Notes: generated by a model not told the origin, from the letters alone. Positions 1 to 13,191 are shown, numbered from the stretch's first letter. The stretch: DNA of 64,000 nt from Bathynomus jamesi (GCA_023014485.1 JAJOZX010000922.1:315001-379000), one strand, 5' to 3'. Made by a program: numbers and translations.

Positions 1-89
1 TACATAAACCGGGACAAAATTGACATTTTTATTAAAACGACGGTACTGTCCCGTTCAAAACGGTACGTATGGTCAGCCTAAGTAAACAG

Positions 90-1050
90 CAACAGTATAG
101 TAACATCCTTTGCAGACGATACAAAGATCAGCAGAAAAATCAGCGATGTACATGACGTGGAGGCCTTGTAGAGGGACACGAACAAAATATACAAATGGTC
201 AGAAGACAACATATCATTCAACGCCGAGAAATTTCAGTTCTTGAAATATGGTAGAAAAGAAGCACGAAAGCGATTGATCTCGGGATAATAATGACAGATG
301 ATGCGAAATTCGAAACACAAAATCAGATAACGATAAATAAAGCAAAAAGAGTCGCCGGACAGGTACTAAGAACGTTCAAGAGAAGGGACAGGACAGTAAT
401 AATTCCCCTGCTAAAAACACTGATTGTACCAAAACTTGAATACTGCTCAGTTTTGACGTCCCCATATAAAAAGGAAGAAACTAATAAACTAGAAGAAACG
501 CAAAGGCATTTCACAGCCAAGATTGATGGCTGCAAAGAACTCAACTACTGGGAAAGACTACGTAAACTAAATCTGTACTCCCTGAAAAGAAGAAGAAAGA
601 GGTACACCATAATCTATATATAGGAAATGATCGAAAAACTGGTACCAAACCTAAAACTAAACCCAATTACCATTCAAACAACACTGGAAAATAGGAAAGG
701 CAGAATGTGTAGTGTTCCCAAATTAAAGGCCCGACAAGGGACCTCCTCAACCCTGAAGGAAAATAGCTTGGTTGTCAGGGGGGCAAGACTTTTCCACCAG
801 CTTCCTAAGGACCTCAGAAACGTAACGGGGGTCAAAGTTGAAGTCTTCAAGTAAAGACTGGATGCCTGGCTCAGGACAGTACCAGATGAGCCGGGCGTGC
901 CTGGCTATGTACGGTGGAGAGCGCAAGAAAGCAACTCGCTCCTCCACCAGGCCAGACCTAGAAGCGGGGCCACCAGCTTGACCTCCGTGTGCAGAGAGTC
1001 CAACGCACGAAACAACATGAGGTTCATAAGGTAAGGTAAGGTGTGTATAT
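90..1050 (+). pseudogene. Non-LTR retrotransposon, C-terminal reverse transcriptase and 3' end (decayed)
   Basis: Starts in the reverse transcriptase catalytic box (FADDTKI near 106) and continues through PKLEYCSVL and QRHFTAKIDG to a 3' end with TAAGGTAAGG-like repeats and a (TA)n tail at 1045-1065. In-frame stops at about 170, 620 and 852 show it is dead. The same 3' part recurs at 22618-23045 (+) and, as a short piece, at 2520-2597 (-). Confidence 0.8.
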
Positions 1051-1146
1051 ATATATATATATATATACACACGATAGTGCGACAGTTATTGATTTCCTAA
1101 AGATACATTGAATAATAGGGTAATAATAATATAATTAGTAATAATA

Positions 1147-1385
1147 TAGGGTGATCAAAAAGTAACGCAACCCATGGGAAAACGATTTATTTCAGAGCAA
1201 GTGCTGGAAGTGGGCACCGTTCTGTGCTTCACACAAGTGGATACGGCGATTCATGTTCTTAAAGACCCTTAGCAACGTTTCCTGTGAAATTGCATCAACA
1301 CACTTCTGAATCATCGCCTGCAACAGAAGGAAAAAATCAATTATGTGCGTTTCTCCATGGGTTGCGTTACTTTTTTATCACCCTG
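1147..1385 (-). mobile_element. Short mariner-type element, 239 bp
   Basis: About 28-bp terminal inverted repeats (GGGTGATCAAAAAGTAACGC / GTTACTTTTTTATCACCC) flanked by TA on both sides. The interior read on the minus strand matches a transposase C-terminus (MIQKCVDAISQETLLRVFKN). An internally deleted, non-autonomous copy. Confidence 0.78.
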
Positions 1386-1459
1386 TATATAATAATAATA
1401 ATGATATCGACCATACAATTTATTATTTTATTTCTACATGTTAATTACATATTGAATTA

Positions 1460-2463
1460 AATTGAATAACCTTTATTGATAAAATAAATACAATTTTTAC
1501 GATTTTTGTTTTAATATAAATAATTGCGAAGTTGGACTATTTACTTTATTTAATTTGGCCCTTAAGTTTTAGGCTTTACTGGGCTCTTAATTAAAAATAG
1601 AATATAGTTATTATCATTAATTATAATAAATAAATCATGAATAAGAATTATTAATTGGAGTACATATTAATAATCTTAAGTTATTATTATTAGATATAAA
1701 ACAATTAGTCATTATTGAAGGTATGATACCAATATTGTATGCAGAAATCAATATTAAACACGAGAGTTGAACAGTAACGAGTAATTATTATTAATAGAGA
1801 TTTCAATTTGGTTTTAAACGAATTTACATTCACAATATTTTTTATATCCACATTTGAATCTTTCCATAGTTTCATTCCAATGAAAATGGGTAATTTTTGA
1901 GATGATGACGATCTAAATTGAGGAATAACGCGCTTTGATCTATTTCTGGTCTCGTATGAGTCGATCTCTTGACGAGTTACAAAGTATTTGTTTACCGATT
2001 GTAAGTTAATGATTTTGTTCTTACACTCGTAAATAAAAATAAAATGTGCCAGTTTGATTACATCTTTGAGCTTTAGTAGTTTTAGCTCTTTAAAAAATGT
2101 ACTAGAATGATCATGGAAATCGGCATCAGATAATAACCTTATTGCTCGTTTTTGGATGACAAAGATACTGTTTAAAGCGTTTTTAGCGGAGTTTCCCCCA
2201 AACAAGGGTGCAGTACATTATATAAAGAACGCGAGTATGATACAGAGTTAATAAAACTTGTTTAGGGACTATATTTCTAAGTTTAGAGATTATAGCAACG
2301 CTCCTTGAAATCTTTTTTTGAGATATAATTTACACGATCACTCCAGTGCAAATTCTTATTTAGCATTACACCATAAAATTTTGTTACACTGTTCGTTTAT
2401 TAGTAAAAGTCATGAAATTTGTTTTACTGGTATTTAGGAAGAGCTTATTGGTGGTCAACTATT
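1460..2463 (-). pseudogene. Non-LTR retrotransposon 3' fragment, same family as 49020-54345
   Basis: The minus strand has a 166-codon open frame (2205-1705) with reverse-transcriptase C-terminal features (FVIQKRAIRLLSDADFHDHS, KLWKDSNVDI). The whole piece aligns by eye with 49020-50118, including the 5' stop point and the AATAACCTTTATT tail. A 5'-truncated copy. Confidence 0.78.
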
Positions 2464-2519
2464 TCGGGTGCAACAAGAAATATACAGTACATACGCATAT
2501 ACGCGACTTGCATAGATAT

Positions 2520-2595
2520 ATGCCTTACCTTATGAACCTTATGTTGTTTCGTGCGTTGGTCTCTCTTCGCACGAAGGTCAAGCTGGTGGCCCCGC

Positions 2596-2597
<2 letters not shown>
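2520..2597 (-). repeat. 3' end of the non-LTR family seen at 90-1050
   Basis: The reverse complement reads GGCCACCAGCTTGACCTTCG and CATAAGGTAAGGC, matching 960-1040. It is followed on the plus strand by a long (TA)n tract. Confidence 0.65.

Positions 2598-2644
<47 letters not shown>
2598..2644. repeat. (TA)n microsatellite
   Basis: Pure TA repeat of about 46 bp. Other (TA)n tracts: 1045-1065, 3076-3095, 6303-6328, 6903-6930, 7662-7708, 9858-9891, 36811-36852, 40109-40145, 46948-46978. Many mark the ends of retroelements. Confidence 0.9.
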
Positions 2645-2645
<1 letters not shown>

Positions 2646-3839
2646 GCACCCACACACAAACGCAAATATATGCCCCAATAGACTCGTACATACGAATAAA
2701 TGCCACTTAAGCAAATTTTATTCCGTATTGGCAGAATGAAGTTATTTGACAAATGTTATTAGAGAATGCAGAGTAATGAGGTCATTTACATTAATAATTA
2801 ATAATAATTTTATTGTTCTTTGCGACATATATAAGGCATACAAAAGGTATATAGATAATAACATAATAACACATCTATGATACATATGATAATGCGACAG
2901 TTAATGCACTCATAATTATATGTAGCGTAATGGAATAAGACGACAATAGTAACAACAACAATGATAATAATAATATCAATATTACAATTTATTATTGTTT
3001 TGTACGAGTTGATGGTGCACATCAGTTGCTACAGGAAGCCTACATACAAACATATATGCACATGTGACATTACACTATATATATATATATATATACACGC
3101 ACACATACTTGTATATGCATACATATGTCCACACACACACACAGAGTACATAGAGAGACGCGCGCGCACACATGCAGGTACATGTATGTATATCCATAAA
3201 TACGCACCCGTATACATATATGTGGGTGCGTATTTTTTTCTTTCACACATGGCTTTCCTTTACACATGCTCATTATACATTCGAACAAATGGGACGGTAA
3301 TGCCTTTATATATTTACATAGCAAAGAACTGCCATTAACGAGCAAATTTTATACTTTATTGGCAGAATGAAGTTATATGGTAAATCGTGATAGATAATGC
3401 GGAGTAGCGAAGTTATGTACGCTAGCTTTAAAGATAGAGGCAAATAGAGAAAAGTACATGGAGATTATCTGTTGTATGCTGCAAATATATGTTTAGAAAT
3501 ACATACAGTTAGGATATACAGCTAAGATTACACATTCGCATGACTACATACTACATGTATAATTAGATATAAGTATTCAGCTAAAATTATACTTCGTATT
3601 TATTGGGATATTAGACACTGAAATATAATTAAATATTATGCAATTAAAATATTGAAATAGTATCTTGACAACCTTAGATGCCTCGACCTTGCTCATATTT
3701 GGTTTTATTTTACCAATTATTATTATTTTTGTTTTGCTGTATGGAAATATGGAAACAAGTATGGAAAAAAGAGTGTAATTTAATTTTGTTATTGAAATAA
3801 GACGGGGGGATACAGAGTTATGGCTTGTACGAGTTCATG

Positions 3840-5830
3840 AATTTGTCTTTGTTTCTTTTGGAAGATTTTGTGTCCTAGATTGTTTTATCTTTTAATCGAG
3901 TGAATTCCAAAGGTTTGGACCAGTTGAGGATAAGGATCTGGTTGCACAGTCTAGACTCTAGAGTATAACTCGGTTTTCTGATGTACGTGCCTGATTGTCT
4001 TGCGTTAAAGCTATGTTGTGTTTGGGAGGCTAATATTTTGTTTTGGTGATTTCTGGAGCAGTATTATGGACGATTTGATACATATATGAGGCAATGTTTA
4101 GTTTGTAGATTTCTCCTAGTTTAAGAATTTTTAACTCGTGGAACATTTGATCTGTACTTTCATTATGCTTGTTCGATGTATAGATTTTCCTAATTAATCT
4201 TTTTTGCATTACCACCAATGGCTGTAGCGAAAATTGACGCGTGCTTCCGTAAGCACTAATGCAGTATTGTAGGTGTGGGTACACCATGGTGAAGTATATG
4301 GATCGAAGAACCTGCTTTGGTAGTACTGCACCCGCTTTCTTAATTATGAAGGAGATCTCACCTAATTTGTTGCATGGATCTTCAGTGTGCTCTTTGAATG
4401 AGAGGTTTGAATCAATGGTAATTCCCAGAAGTTTGGCCGATTGCACTCGCTGAACAGGGATTGAATTTCTGTGGAGGTTTAAAGGGGGCGACGATTTCGT
4501 TTTTGTGATGACTATATAAGCTGTATTTTGTAATATTTAAGGGTATTTTTTGTCACTAAACCACACATAAATACTTTGGACTTCATTGTTGGTGGTCGTT
4601 TGGAGTGGTAGCGAGTCTTTATGCGAGGTTATAATTAAAGTATCATCCGTATTCTGGTAGCTGAAAGAGTTATTTAGTTATCTAGGGAAGTCGTTTATAT
4701 AAAGGAGGAACAGAATAGGTGTCGGAATGTTCCCATGGGGTACCCCGTGGGAAATGCGTCTTGTCTGTGAGGTAAAAGAGTCCTGTGCTATAAATTATGT
4801 CCTGTTCAGCCAAGTATGAGTTGAACCATCTTAAGGGTAGTACCCTGAAGCTGTAGTGTTCGAGTTTTTTTTTAAGAGTATGTCATGAGTATGTCATAAA
4901 GGCCTTAGCTAGATCAATTAGGATGATTATTGAAGGTTTTTTTTGTTGTTGAGATCTCTATAAAGTTCCTCTAAATTTTCGATTATCGCATCATTATTCG
5001 TGCGTTTACTTGAAAAGTCAAACTGTTGTTTATGACTTTGCATTTGAATATGAATTTTATTATTTGATTATATATTACTCTCTCGTATAGTTTACTGACG
5101 GTTGGGAGGGTGGAAATAGGTATATAATTTGAGGGTGAGAAGTTTTATCACCCGATTCATAGACAGGGCATACTCTAGCCTTTTTTAAGCTGTCTGGGAA
5201 GACACCATTTTGAATGGGTAGGTTGATGAGCTTTGAAAGCGTGGGCGCAATTAAGTTTGCTCACTCTTGTAAATTCTGTTTGGGATTGTGTGTAGCGTAC
5301 AACTTTTAGTTTTTAATTGTTTTATGGATGTCATTAGATCGTGTGTCGAAGTCGGGGATGGGAAGAAAGAGTGGTAACGGAGGGCCTAAGTACGTATCGA
5401 AAGATCGCGCTGTGGGTGGTATTTTAGAAGCAAGTTTGGCTCCCACTTCGGTGAAATAATTTTTGAAAGTATTTAAAATATTAATTTTGTCCGTTATGAG
5501 TTCATTATTTATTAATAGCTTTTCATGATGGCAGAGAGTTTTGTGAGGTTTTTATTAATCGCTTTGTTAATGAGGTTCCAGTATTGTTTGGGATCGCTTT
5601 TGTATTTTTCGAATTTGTTTATAGTAATTAGCCTTAGTTTTATGTATTAATGACTTAAGTCTGTCTCTATAGCGAGTTTAGACTTCCTCTGGGATTAGAC
5701 TTTCCTTCACATTTGTATACAGTTTTTGCGTTTTTGTGTAATTATTACAAAGATAAAAAACAAAGATAAAATGTATGAAGATTATCCGTATTACTTTTCA
5801 GAAATAAGTTTATACACGCATATGAAACTC
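3840..5830 (-). pseudogene. Non-LTR retrotransposon reverse transcriptase, degenerate, minus strand
   Basis: The minus strand shows, in order, IIILIDLAKAFMTYS (5' of 4900), a GYPMGTFRHLFCSSFI stretch equivalent to the GxPQGSVLGPLLF block (4760-4690), then a clean 138-codon frame 4446-4030 with LLGITIDSNLSFKEH, YPHLQYCISAYGS and MQKRLIRKIY. Frame breaks separate these pieces. A different family from the 49-54 kb element. Confidence 0.75.
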
Positions 5831-5884
5831 ATCTTAGATTAGACATTCTTATCTTCTGTTGTTTAACCGCAAGATTTTTTAAAC

Positions 5885-6065
5885 CGACGTACATTCACCT
5901 TGTTCAGAGAGTTGACGAAAGTAAATACACACCACGATGATTGTCCTCATGAACAAATGGTAAACTTCATCAATGGAATGCCGGAACGTATGTGTGAACT
6001 TTACAATAATGGAAAGGGAAAAGCAACACTCTTCCAAAAATATCGACTCAATAAATCTATTATTA
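5885..6065 (+). pseudogene. Tc1-like transposase C-terminal remnant
   Basis: One frame reads PHEQMVNFINGMPERMCELY and ends ATLFQKY, similar to the end of Tc1-type transposases. A related but shorter copy is at 59250-59310. No inverted repeats were found around either. Confidence 0.4.
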
Positions 6066-6184
6066 ATTATTAACTTTTATTATCAAATTAAAAACTATGG
6101 AAAAACTAAAGGTGGCTATTGACTTTTGTCAATCCTCTGTATGCGGTACTTGTACAGTAAGTGTACACACACATATATATATAT

Positions 6185-6275
6185 CGTAAAGAAACGACGC
6201 TTGTATAGGAGATATTCCGCGCAAGACGAGAGAGAGAGAACGGAATATCTCCTATACAAGCGTCGTTTCTTTACG
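6185..6275. repeat. Perfect 35-bp-arm hairpin from the SINE-like body
   Basis: Arms 6185-6219 and 6241-6275 are exact reverse complements around a 21-nt GA-rich loop. The arm sequence (CGACGCTTGTATAGGAGATA) is the same as the body of the tRNA-like repeat at 6930-7640. Confidence 0.88.
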
Positions 6276-6500
6276 TTATTTATACTGCGTGTTCTTTGCA
6301 GTTGAATGTATATATATATATATATATACACATTGGCATAAAAACTGAGGTTGTAAAGTACCCATTTGAATATAGGAAAGTGGCTAGAACTAGATGCTTA
6401 AAACTAGAGGTAGGTTTCAGTTAAAGTGGTTAGAACCAAAGGTATTAGTTTTTAATCACATTAAAAAAAAAAACCTCGATTGACACTACATATGACAAAT

Positions 6501-6609
6501 TTTAGTGGTGCACCGATTAATCGGCCATGCCGATATTAGGAAAATACCTGGCATGGCCGATTAATCGGCATGCCAGGTGCCGATACCGATTAATCGGTGC
6601 ACCACTAAA
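6501..6609. mobile_element. hAT-like palindromic MITE, 109 bp
   Basis: Exact 24-bp terminal inverted repeats (TTTAGTGGTGCACCGATTAA at 6501, reverse complement ending at 6609). The interior is also palindromic. No clear 8-bp target duplication is visible. Confidence 0.7.
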
Positions 6610-6996
6610 TTGACAATGGAAATGATTTATATAAAATCTTTTTCAGAAAGCGCTCTTATGAAAATATAAATAGTTTACAGTCGCGCATTACCTTTGTAAT
6701 TTAAGAAATAAAATGGTTTTTTTTTTTTTAATTAACTTTATCTTACCATTATAATGTTCTTAATTACAAACGATGTTGAAATATTATTTCGAAATTTTTC
6801 CTGCAAACCCATTCAAAATTTCAAGGTTAATTTTTATCATGCAATCTGCGTGTGAAAGATCAAACAGTGTGATTGAACAGGGTTCATTTTGTGTATACCT
6901 TACCTATATATATATATATATATATATATAACGTAAAGAACGACGCTTGTATAGGAGATATTCCGCGCAAGACGAGAGAGAGAGAACGAAACAAAT

Positions 6997-7075
6997 GAAA
7001 AAATGAGGTAACCACCCGGGAATCGAACCCGGGATCTTCCGATTGCCGGTCAGATGCGATAACCATTACACCATG
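6997..7075 (-). tRNA. tRNA-like sequence in the repeat (not a functional tRNA claim)
   Basis: The minus strand has an A box (CATGGTGTAATGGTTATCGC), a 5-bp anticodon-type stem TCTGA/TCGGA around loop CCGGCAA, and a B box with strong stem (CCCGGGTTCGATTCCCGGG). Position 33 is C instead of the conserved T, and acceptor pairing is poor. Best read as the head of a tRNA-derived SINE or satellite. Confidence 0.5.
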
Positions 7076-7490
7076 GGCCTCACTCTTCCAAATGCCGTAA
7101 TTCTTCTACATACTCGCAGAAACCAATGTCCCAAGGGGGCACCTCCCGCATGCCGTAACATTATATACATTTAACTGCAAACACGCAGTATAATTAACGT
7201 AAAGAACGACGCTTGTATAGGAGATATTCCGCGCAAGACGAGAGAGACCGGCAATCGGAAGATCCCGGGTTCGATTCCCGGGTGGTTACCTCATTTTTTC
7301 ATTTGTTTCGTTCTCTCTCTCTCGTCTTGCGCGGAATATCTCCTATACAAGCGTCGTTCTTTACGTTAATTATACTGCGTGTTTGCAGTTAAATGTATAT
7401 AATGTTACGGCATGCGGGAGGTGCCCCCTTGGGGCATTGGTTTCTGCCAATATGTAGAAGAATTACGGCATTTGGAAGAGTGAAGCCCAT

Positions 7491-7560
7491 GGTGTAATGG
7501 TTATCGCATCTGACCGGCAATCGGAAGATCCCGGGTTCGATTCCCAGGTGGTTACCTCAT
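7491..7560 (+). tRNA. tRNA-like sequence, plus-strand copy in the array
   Basis: Same head as 6997-7075 with one change in the T-arm (CCCAGG instead of CCCGGG). Same caveats. A partial third copy lacking the A box is at 7247-7300. Confidence 0.5.
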
Positions 7561-7839
7561 TTTTTCATTTGTTTCGTTCTCTCTCTCTCGTCTTGCGCGG
7601 AATATCTCCTATACAAGCGTCGTTCTTTACGTTAATTATACTGCGTGTTTGCAGTTAAATGTGTGTGTATATATATATATTATATATATATATGTATATA
7701 TATATATAATCAGTGTTCCCATATAAAGCACTTCCGACATACTTTATTAATCATGAGTATTTGCTAAGTGTTGTCCGCGCTTTACATAACAAAGGATGGA
7801 TCGATCCTAAGTTCTGATTCAAGCGTTTCTCTTTCCCAG

Positions 7840-7992
7840 GGTCCCCGTGGAGTGTGAGCGTCATGGAGAGCCCCATGGCTAGAGTGAGTGTGATGGGGGA
7901 GGCGATTCGCCACTTCCCCGCAGGGCAGCTCTCCTCTTTCGATATCTCAGCCCCAGGAATCCCGAAAGAAGATATTCAAGTCCATATTGTCA
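7840..7992 (+). CDS. Filamin exon 1 of window
   Basis: Acceptor ctttcccag, donor GTGAGT. The exon starts inside the SPW motif that closes an upstream repeat, so more exons lie 5' of it. It then gives the first half of repeat 1 ([14 protein letters not shown]). The exon ends in phase 1. Confidence 0.85.
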
Positions 7993-8954
7993 GTGAGTAA
8001 ATGTAGAATGTTATGTATGTATGTTAGTGTTGATTGTTGTATTGTTGAAGTTGAGAAGCGGAGCGTGGTAATTCTTTTGTTTCATTTTCGACACCATTTT
8101 GTTATTAATTAGCAAGAAAATTTACAGTATGTTTTCATTATTAAAGAATTGCCTAGATCATCCTCGTTTTCTTTACAAAAGAACGCTTCCCTCCTTCGTC
8201 ATTCGTGTTCTTTTGTTTTCTCGTTTTTTGTTAGTCAGCGTTTAGCATTATTTTAGAAACTTGTCATTAACTTTTGTGTGATGATTTCTTTGTTTCGAAA
8301 TTCAGTATTGAAGAAATTACTTTTGTTTTTTCTTTTAAATGAGATGATTCCAGTGTGTTTTCATGTTAATGTCGTAAGAGTTATTACAGAGTTCATGTTT
8401 TTAACGTTAAAGAATGAATGGATGTCACTCGTCATTTAAACCTTTTGGGGGGGGGGGGTATGTTTGTGTTTAGTATTATAGACAACAGTTTGAAGTTTGG
8501 TTGGTATGAAAGGGTTTCATTTGTGGGTCATTCAATGTTTTTCACATTACTGAGAAAACGGTTTCGACACCCGTCTTAACCTAACGCAACCTCATCTCAT
8601 CTGACCCAATTTAACCTAACCTAATTGAATGTGAACTACAGGAGTTGTTTGTATGAAGGATCAACTCGAGTCTAGTTCTGCATTTCCGATTATCTCTTTA
8701 ATCTGATAACCTTTAACTACGCATCATTACCCATGGGTACAAGTTCGAATCAGAGGATCCAAAACAATTAATAAACTTTGGTATTTCAAGTACAAATAAT
8801 ACAAGGAAACAGATTGGTTGAAAAGACTTGTTTGTACATAACCTTGAAGATCGAATTATTTTCCACATTCTTTCATTATCTGTAATCTACAGTATATCCT
8901 GTAATTGTTCTATCTTAATGTTTAATATTATTCTTTGAAAAAATTAACTTAATA

Positions 8955-9000
<46 letters not shown>

Positions 9001-9610
9001 GATAACACTAATGACATTACTAGCACCAATAGAACCATGTTATTTTGTTTCTGAAGGCCCTGCAAAACGACCTGTCTCCTACCAGCTGAAGGAAACCTCT
9101 GATGGCCTCCATCAGGTGTCTTTCGTGACTTCAGAGGTCGGTTCCTACGTCGTGGAAGTCGTGGTCGCCGGGCAGAAAGTTCAGGGCTCGCCTTTCATCG
9201 CGAAAGCCTACGACGCTGGCTTGATAAGGGTGTCTGATGTCCCGAACGGTGTTGTGGGACAACCCTGTCAATTCAGAGGTTAGTGTAATGATATTCTTTT
9301 ACACACACGCACATCCACCGGCCCCGGGTTCGATTCCCGGTGAAAGCGGACGGCGCACAGCTTACCCAGCTGTTCAGCTTTCCAGAAAAAAATAGGTTGA
9401 TAGATAAATGGATACCCTGGGTGGCCTAGTCGTTAAGACGCTGGGCTGCTGATCGGGAGGTCGTGAGATCGAGTCCAAGTAAAGACGTTGTAATTTCTGA
9501 CAACACGTGGTTTGGATTCCACGTTAAGTTGTAGGTTCAAGGTGGATCAACAAGCTTGACCTTCGTCAGAATGAATAATTCGGGCAGAATCAAAACCATG
9601 GCTAACCAAG

Positions 9611-9660
<50 letters not shown>

Positions 9661-9855
9661 CATGCCCCCCACCAGGGTTCAAACCAACCACCTCTTGAAT
9701 AGAAGGTGAGGGTATGACAGGTTGTGTTAACTTTTATCCCGATGTACTGTGGTGACCAGCGCTATTACCTTCTGTTCAAGCGATGATAGATTTCGAACCC
9801 TGGTTGGGGCAATGTTTACATTATGCAAAATCGTGCGTATTCATGTATATTCTAC

Positions 9856-9910
<55 letters not shown>

Positions 9911-12900
9911 GGAATGAACTCAGAATGGTTCCCTGAGTTTTTTTATGATACACACAGACCGTGCATGGAACAAGGAACTCTTCTGGGATAATTAAATCCA
10001 CTATAGTCCGATTAAGTAATGGTAAATGACAAATACCATAGTTTTTCTTTTTCATGATGCTAGCCCGACGTGGGCAACGGGTCACTCGCAAAGAGGTCCC
10101 ATAAATATAGCTTCCCTCACCAGCTATCTGCAAAGCAGACAGGATCCAGCTTTGGGACATGGATCTAGGGTTTAAAGCAGCCTAGCCCTGCTACATTTAG
10201 AACCTCAATATAAGCAAAAGACTCGCTGCCTTCTGGCAGAATTGAGCGTCCACTTTTCAAGGCACATAACATGCCCGTTTCAAGATGGGAATGAACTCAG
10301 AATGGTCCCTTGAGTTACTCCTTTTTCTTTGATGTATTCAATCTGACGTGAAGGCAGCGAGTCTTTTGCTTATATTGAGGTTCTAAATGTAGCAGGGCTA
10401 GGCTGCTTTAAACCCTAGATCCATGTCCCAAAGCTGGATCCTGTCTGTTTTGCAGATAGATGGTGAGGGAAGCTATATTTATGGGACCTCTTTGCGAGTG
10501 ACCCTTGCCCACGTCGGGCTAGCATCATGAAAAAGAAAAACTATGGTATTTGTTATTTACCATTACTTATTCAGACTATAGTGGATTTAATTATCCCAGA
10601 AGAGTTCCTTGTTCCATGCACGGTCTCTGTGTATCATATACAAGGTGTTTCAGGAGGAAAGGTCAATACTTCGGGAGGTGATAGTATCGGTCATTGTGAG
10701 AAAAAAGTTCATATGAACATGCGTCTAAGTCTGAATGGTTACGGAGATAGAGCTGTTTGAATCTACGAATACAAAAGCATTGTTAATGGTAATCAAGAAA
10801 GAGAAACCAATTACTGTTTCTAACATTTAATGTTTAAACATTGGCATTTTGAATGGTATCAGATGCAGAAATGACAAATTTGTTACAGTTTACAATACGT
10901 TTTCGAAAATCCCACCGTCAACCTCAATGTACTTTGCAACTCGCGTGCGAAGATTGCGTGTTGTTCGTCTGAGTTGATCTTGATGTTCCTTTATGCGGGC
11001 AGCAGCATCCAAATGCGCGCGAGCAATTCGTCTCGTGTATCCACCTTTCTTTTGTAAACTTTACTTTTCATCCACCCCCACAAACAATAATCTAACGGAG
11101 AGAGGTCTGGAGACCTTGGTGGCCATTGAGTAGGACCACCGCGGCCGATTCATCGACCAGGGAAAGTTTGATTTAGGTATTGCATCACCAGACGGGTAGA
11201 ATGTGGAGGAGCTCCGTCATGCTGAAAGTACATACCAGCGCGTGTAGCCAAAGGAACATCCTCCAATAGTCCTAGCAATTCATTTTGCAGAAATTCTAGG
11301 TAACTTTGTCCTGTAAGACGATTCTCTAAAGTAACAGGGCCAATCAGCTGATCATCGATGATACCGCACCACACATTGGCAGAGAAGCGATGTTGAAAAT
11401 TTGTTTCCACAGTGGCATTTGGATTTTCGTCTGACCACCGATGAGAGTTAAGAGTGTTGTTGATACCGTCACGGGTGAAAGTAGCTTCATCGGTGAACAG
11501 TATTAATCGAAGCAATCGGCGATTAGCATTTACCCAATGACAAAATTCCAGTTGGATGGCAGCGTCTCCTGGTTGAAGGTGTTGTACACACTGTACATGA
11601 TATGGATGCAAGCCTTCCTCACTTAATGTTCGCCATACTCTTGTGTGTGGTACACCGAGACGTGTAGAAATTCTTCGTGAGCTAGTAGTAGGACTACGCT
11701 CTACTAACTAAAGAATGTTTTCCACTTCATCCACATCTTGTTGACCTTCACGTTCAGATGAAACATGAGCGCTGGAAAGTGTACCAATCTCACGCAATGT
11801 GTTGAAAACCCTGGTAAACACACTTCGATCCTGAATTCTGCGGTTCGGAAACAGTCGACGGTATTCTGCAACAGCAGCTGTTGCACACTTCCATTGTAAA
11901 AACCGTAGACATACACCATATCTGCATATTCGGCATGTGTGAAGGTGTGTGGCATTCTTAACACTGCTTCAAACACCAAACAATGTCACTCACAACAGTC
12001 AGCTGTCGATTGGCTTATGTTACATGCTTACATTACAGCTTACATGGTTCAAGGTTATCGGGGAGGGAAGGGGGAGGAAGAGCTGCGCGCGCATCAGATT
12101 CAAACAGCTCTATCTCCGTAACCATTCAGAATTAGACACATATTCATATGAACTTTTTTCTCACAATGAACGATACTATCACCTCCCGAAGTATTGACCT
12201 TTCCTCCTGAAACACCCTGTATACACACAGGGTGTTCTAAAATTACCTAGTAAACTTTTATGTCTGTCGATCAGTAGTCGGACGTTGTGAACAATGTGTT
12301 CAAGTTGAAGGGAGACTTTGAACATCTAAAATAAACAATTATTGTTGTTTTTCCTATTGTTGCTATATTTGAAATAAAATTGTTAAATAGCGCGTAATTT
12401 TTGTTCAGATATTGCGTTCATATAAAAGTTTACTTGGTAATTTTAGAACACCCTGTATATATATACATTAAACCATTAATAGCCTGAGACTGAATAATAA
12501 TATTTTGGGCTTTTTAACTCTTTCGTAATTGCGAGAGAGGACCTACAGCTGTACGTGAGATCCGAATTCTCTTAAGGGTCCCTATATCATAGGAGCGCAG
12601 AAGACGGTCTACCATCCAACTACTAAATAGACTCAACGTCGCTCAACTTCGCCCACCTTATGAGTAGTGGTGTTACAACGTGCACACGACGGAACTCCTC
12701 CCCCAGTGTTTGAGAATGTCGAAAGATATTCCCATTTTATTTTTATTTCTTATACGAGTTATTTTCCATACAAACTCCATTGAACAAATTTTCTTTTCGC
12801 TGTTACCCCGTCAGTCGACGCTTCTCAAGCGGGAGAAGGTCAACTCGAGATCAGCATCAATGACGGGGAAGTGCCAAACCACGTACAGGTGTTGGGGGGC

Positions 12901-13191
12901 GGCAGGTGTCTCGTCTCCTTCACGCCCGACGCTGCCAAAACGCACACCATCGACATTAAGGTGAGGAGGAAAGCAATATTCACCCAAGGCCGAGAAGAAT
13001 CGATTTTCATGTAGTGAAACGCGCATGCGCGTTACTCTATGTGTTGTAAATTTAATATTCGACAGTTTATAGAATTTTCTTTTGGCTTTGAATTAACGCG
13101 TAGATATTATATAGATAACGGACTCTTAATAGGCTGTAGTTTGATTGTTCAGTACTATATACTGTATTGCATTATTTCTTTCATTTAAAGT

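Larger units (their letters stand above)
6930..7640. repeat. Inverted array of 266-bp units carrying tRNA-like sequences
   Basis: Left arm (6930-7246, minus) and right arm (7316-7637, plus) are near-perfect reverse complements, separated by 7247-7315, itself a partial unit. The unit holds a tRNA-like head, a CTCTCTCGTCTTGCGCGGAA body and an A/T 3' end. On the right side the head recurs with a 266-bp period (7247 and 7513). Confidence 0.85.

Noticed and set aside
1..85. Possible transposon end at the left edge.
   Set aside because: Too short and without a partner end in the window.
2525..2752. Frames of repeated Ile-Tyr over the TA tract (also 3029-3345, 6116-6331 and 9749-10160).
   Set aside because: They are translations of (TA)n/(CA)n microsatellites.
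6997..7560. Functional tRNA genes.
   Set aside because: C instead of T before the anticodon, poor acceptor pairing, and the copies sit inside a longer repeated unit.
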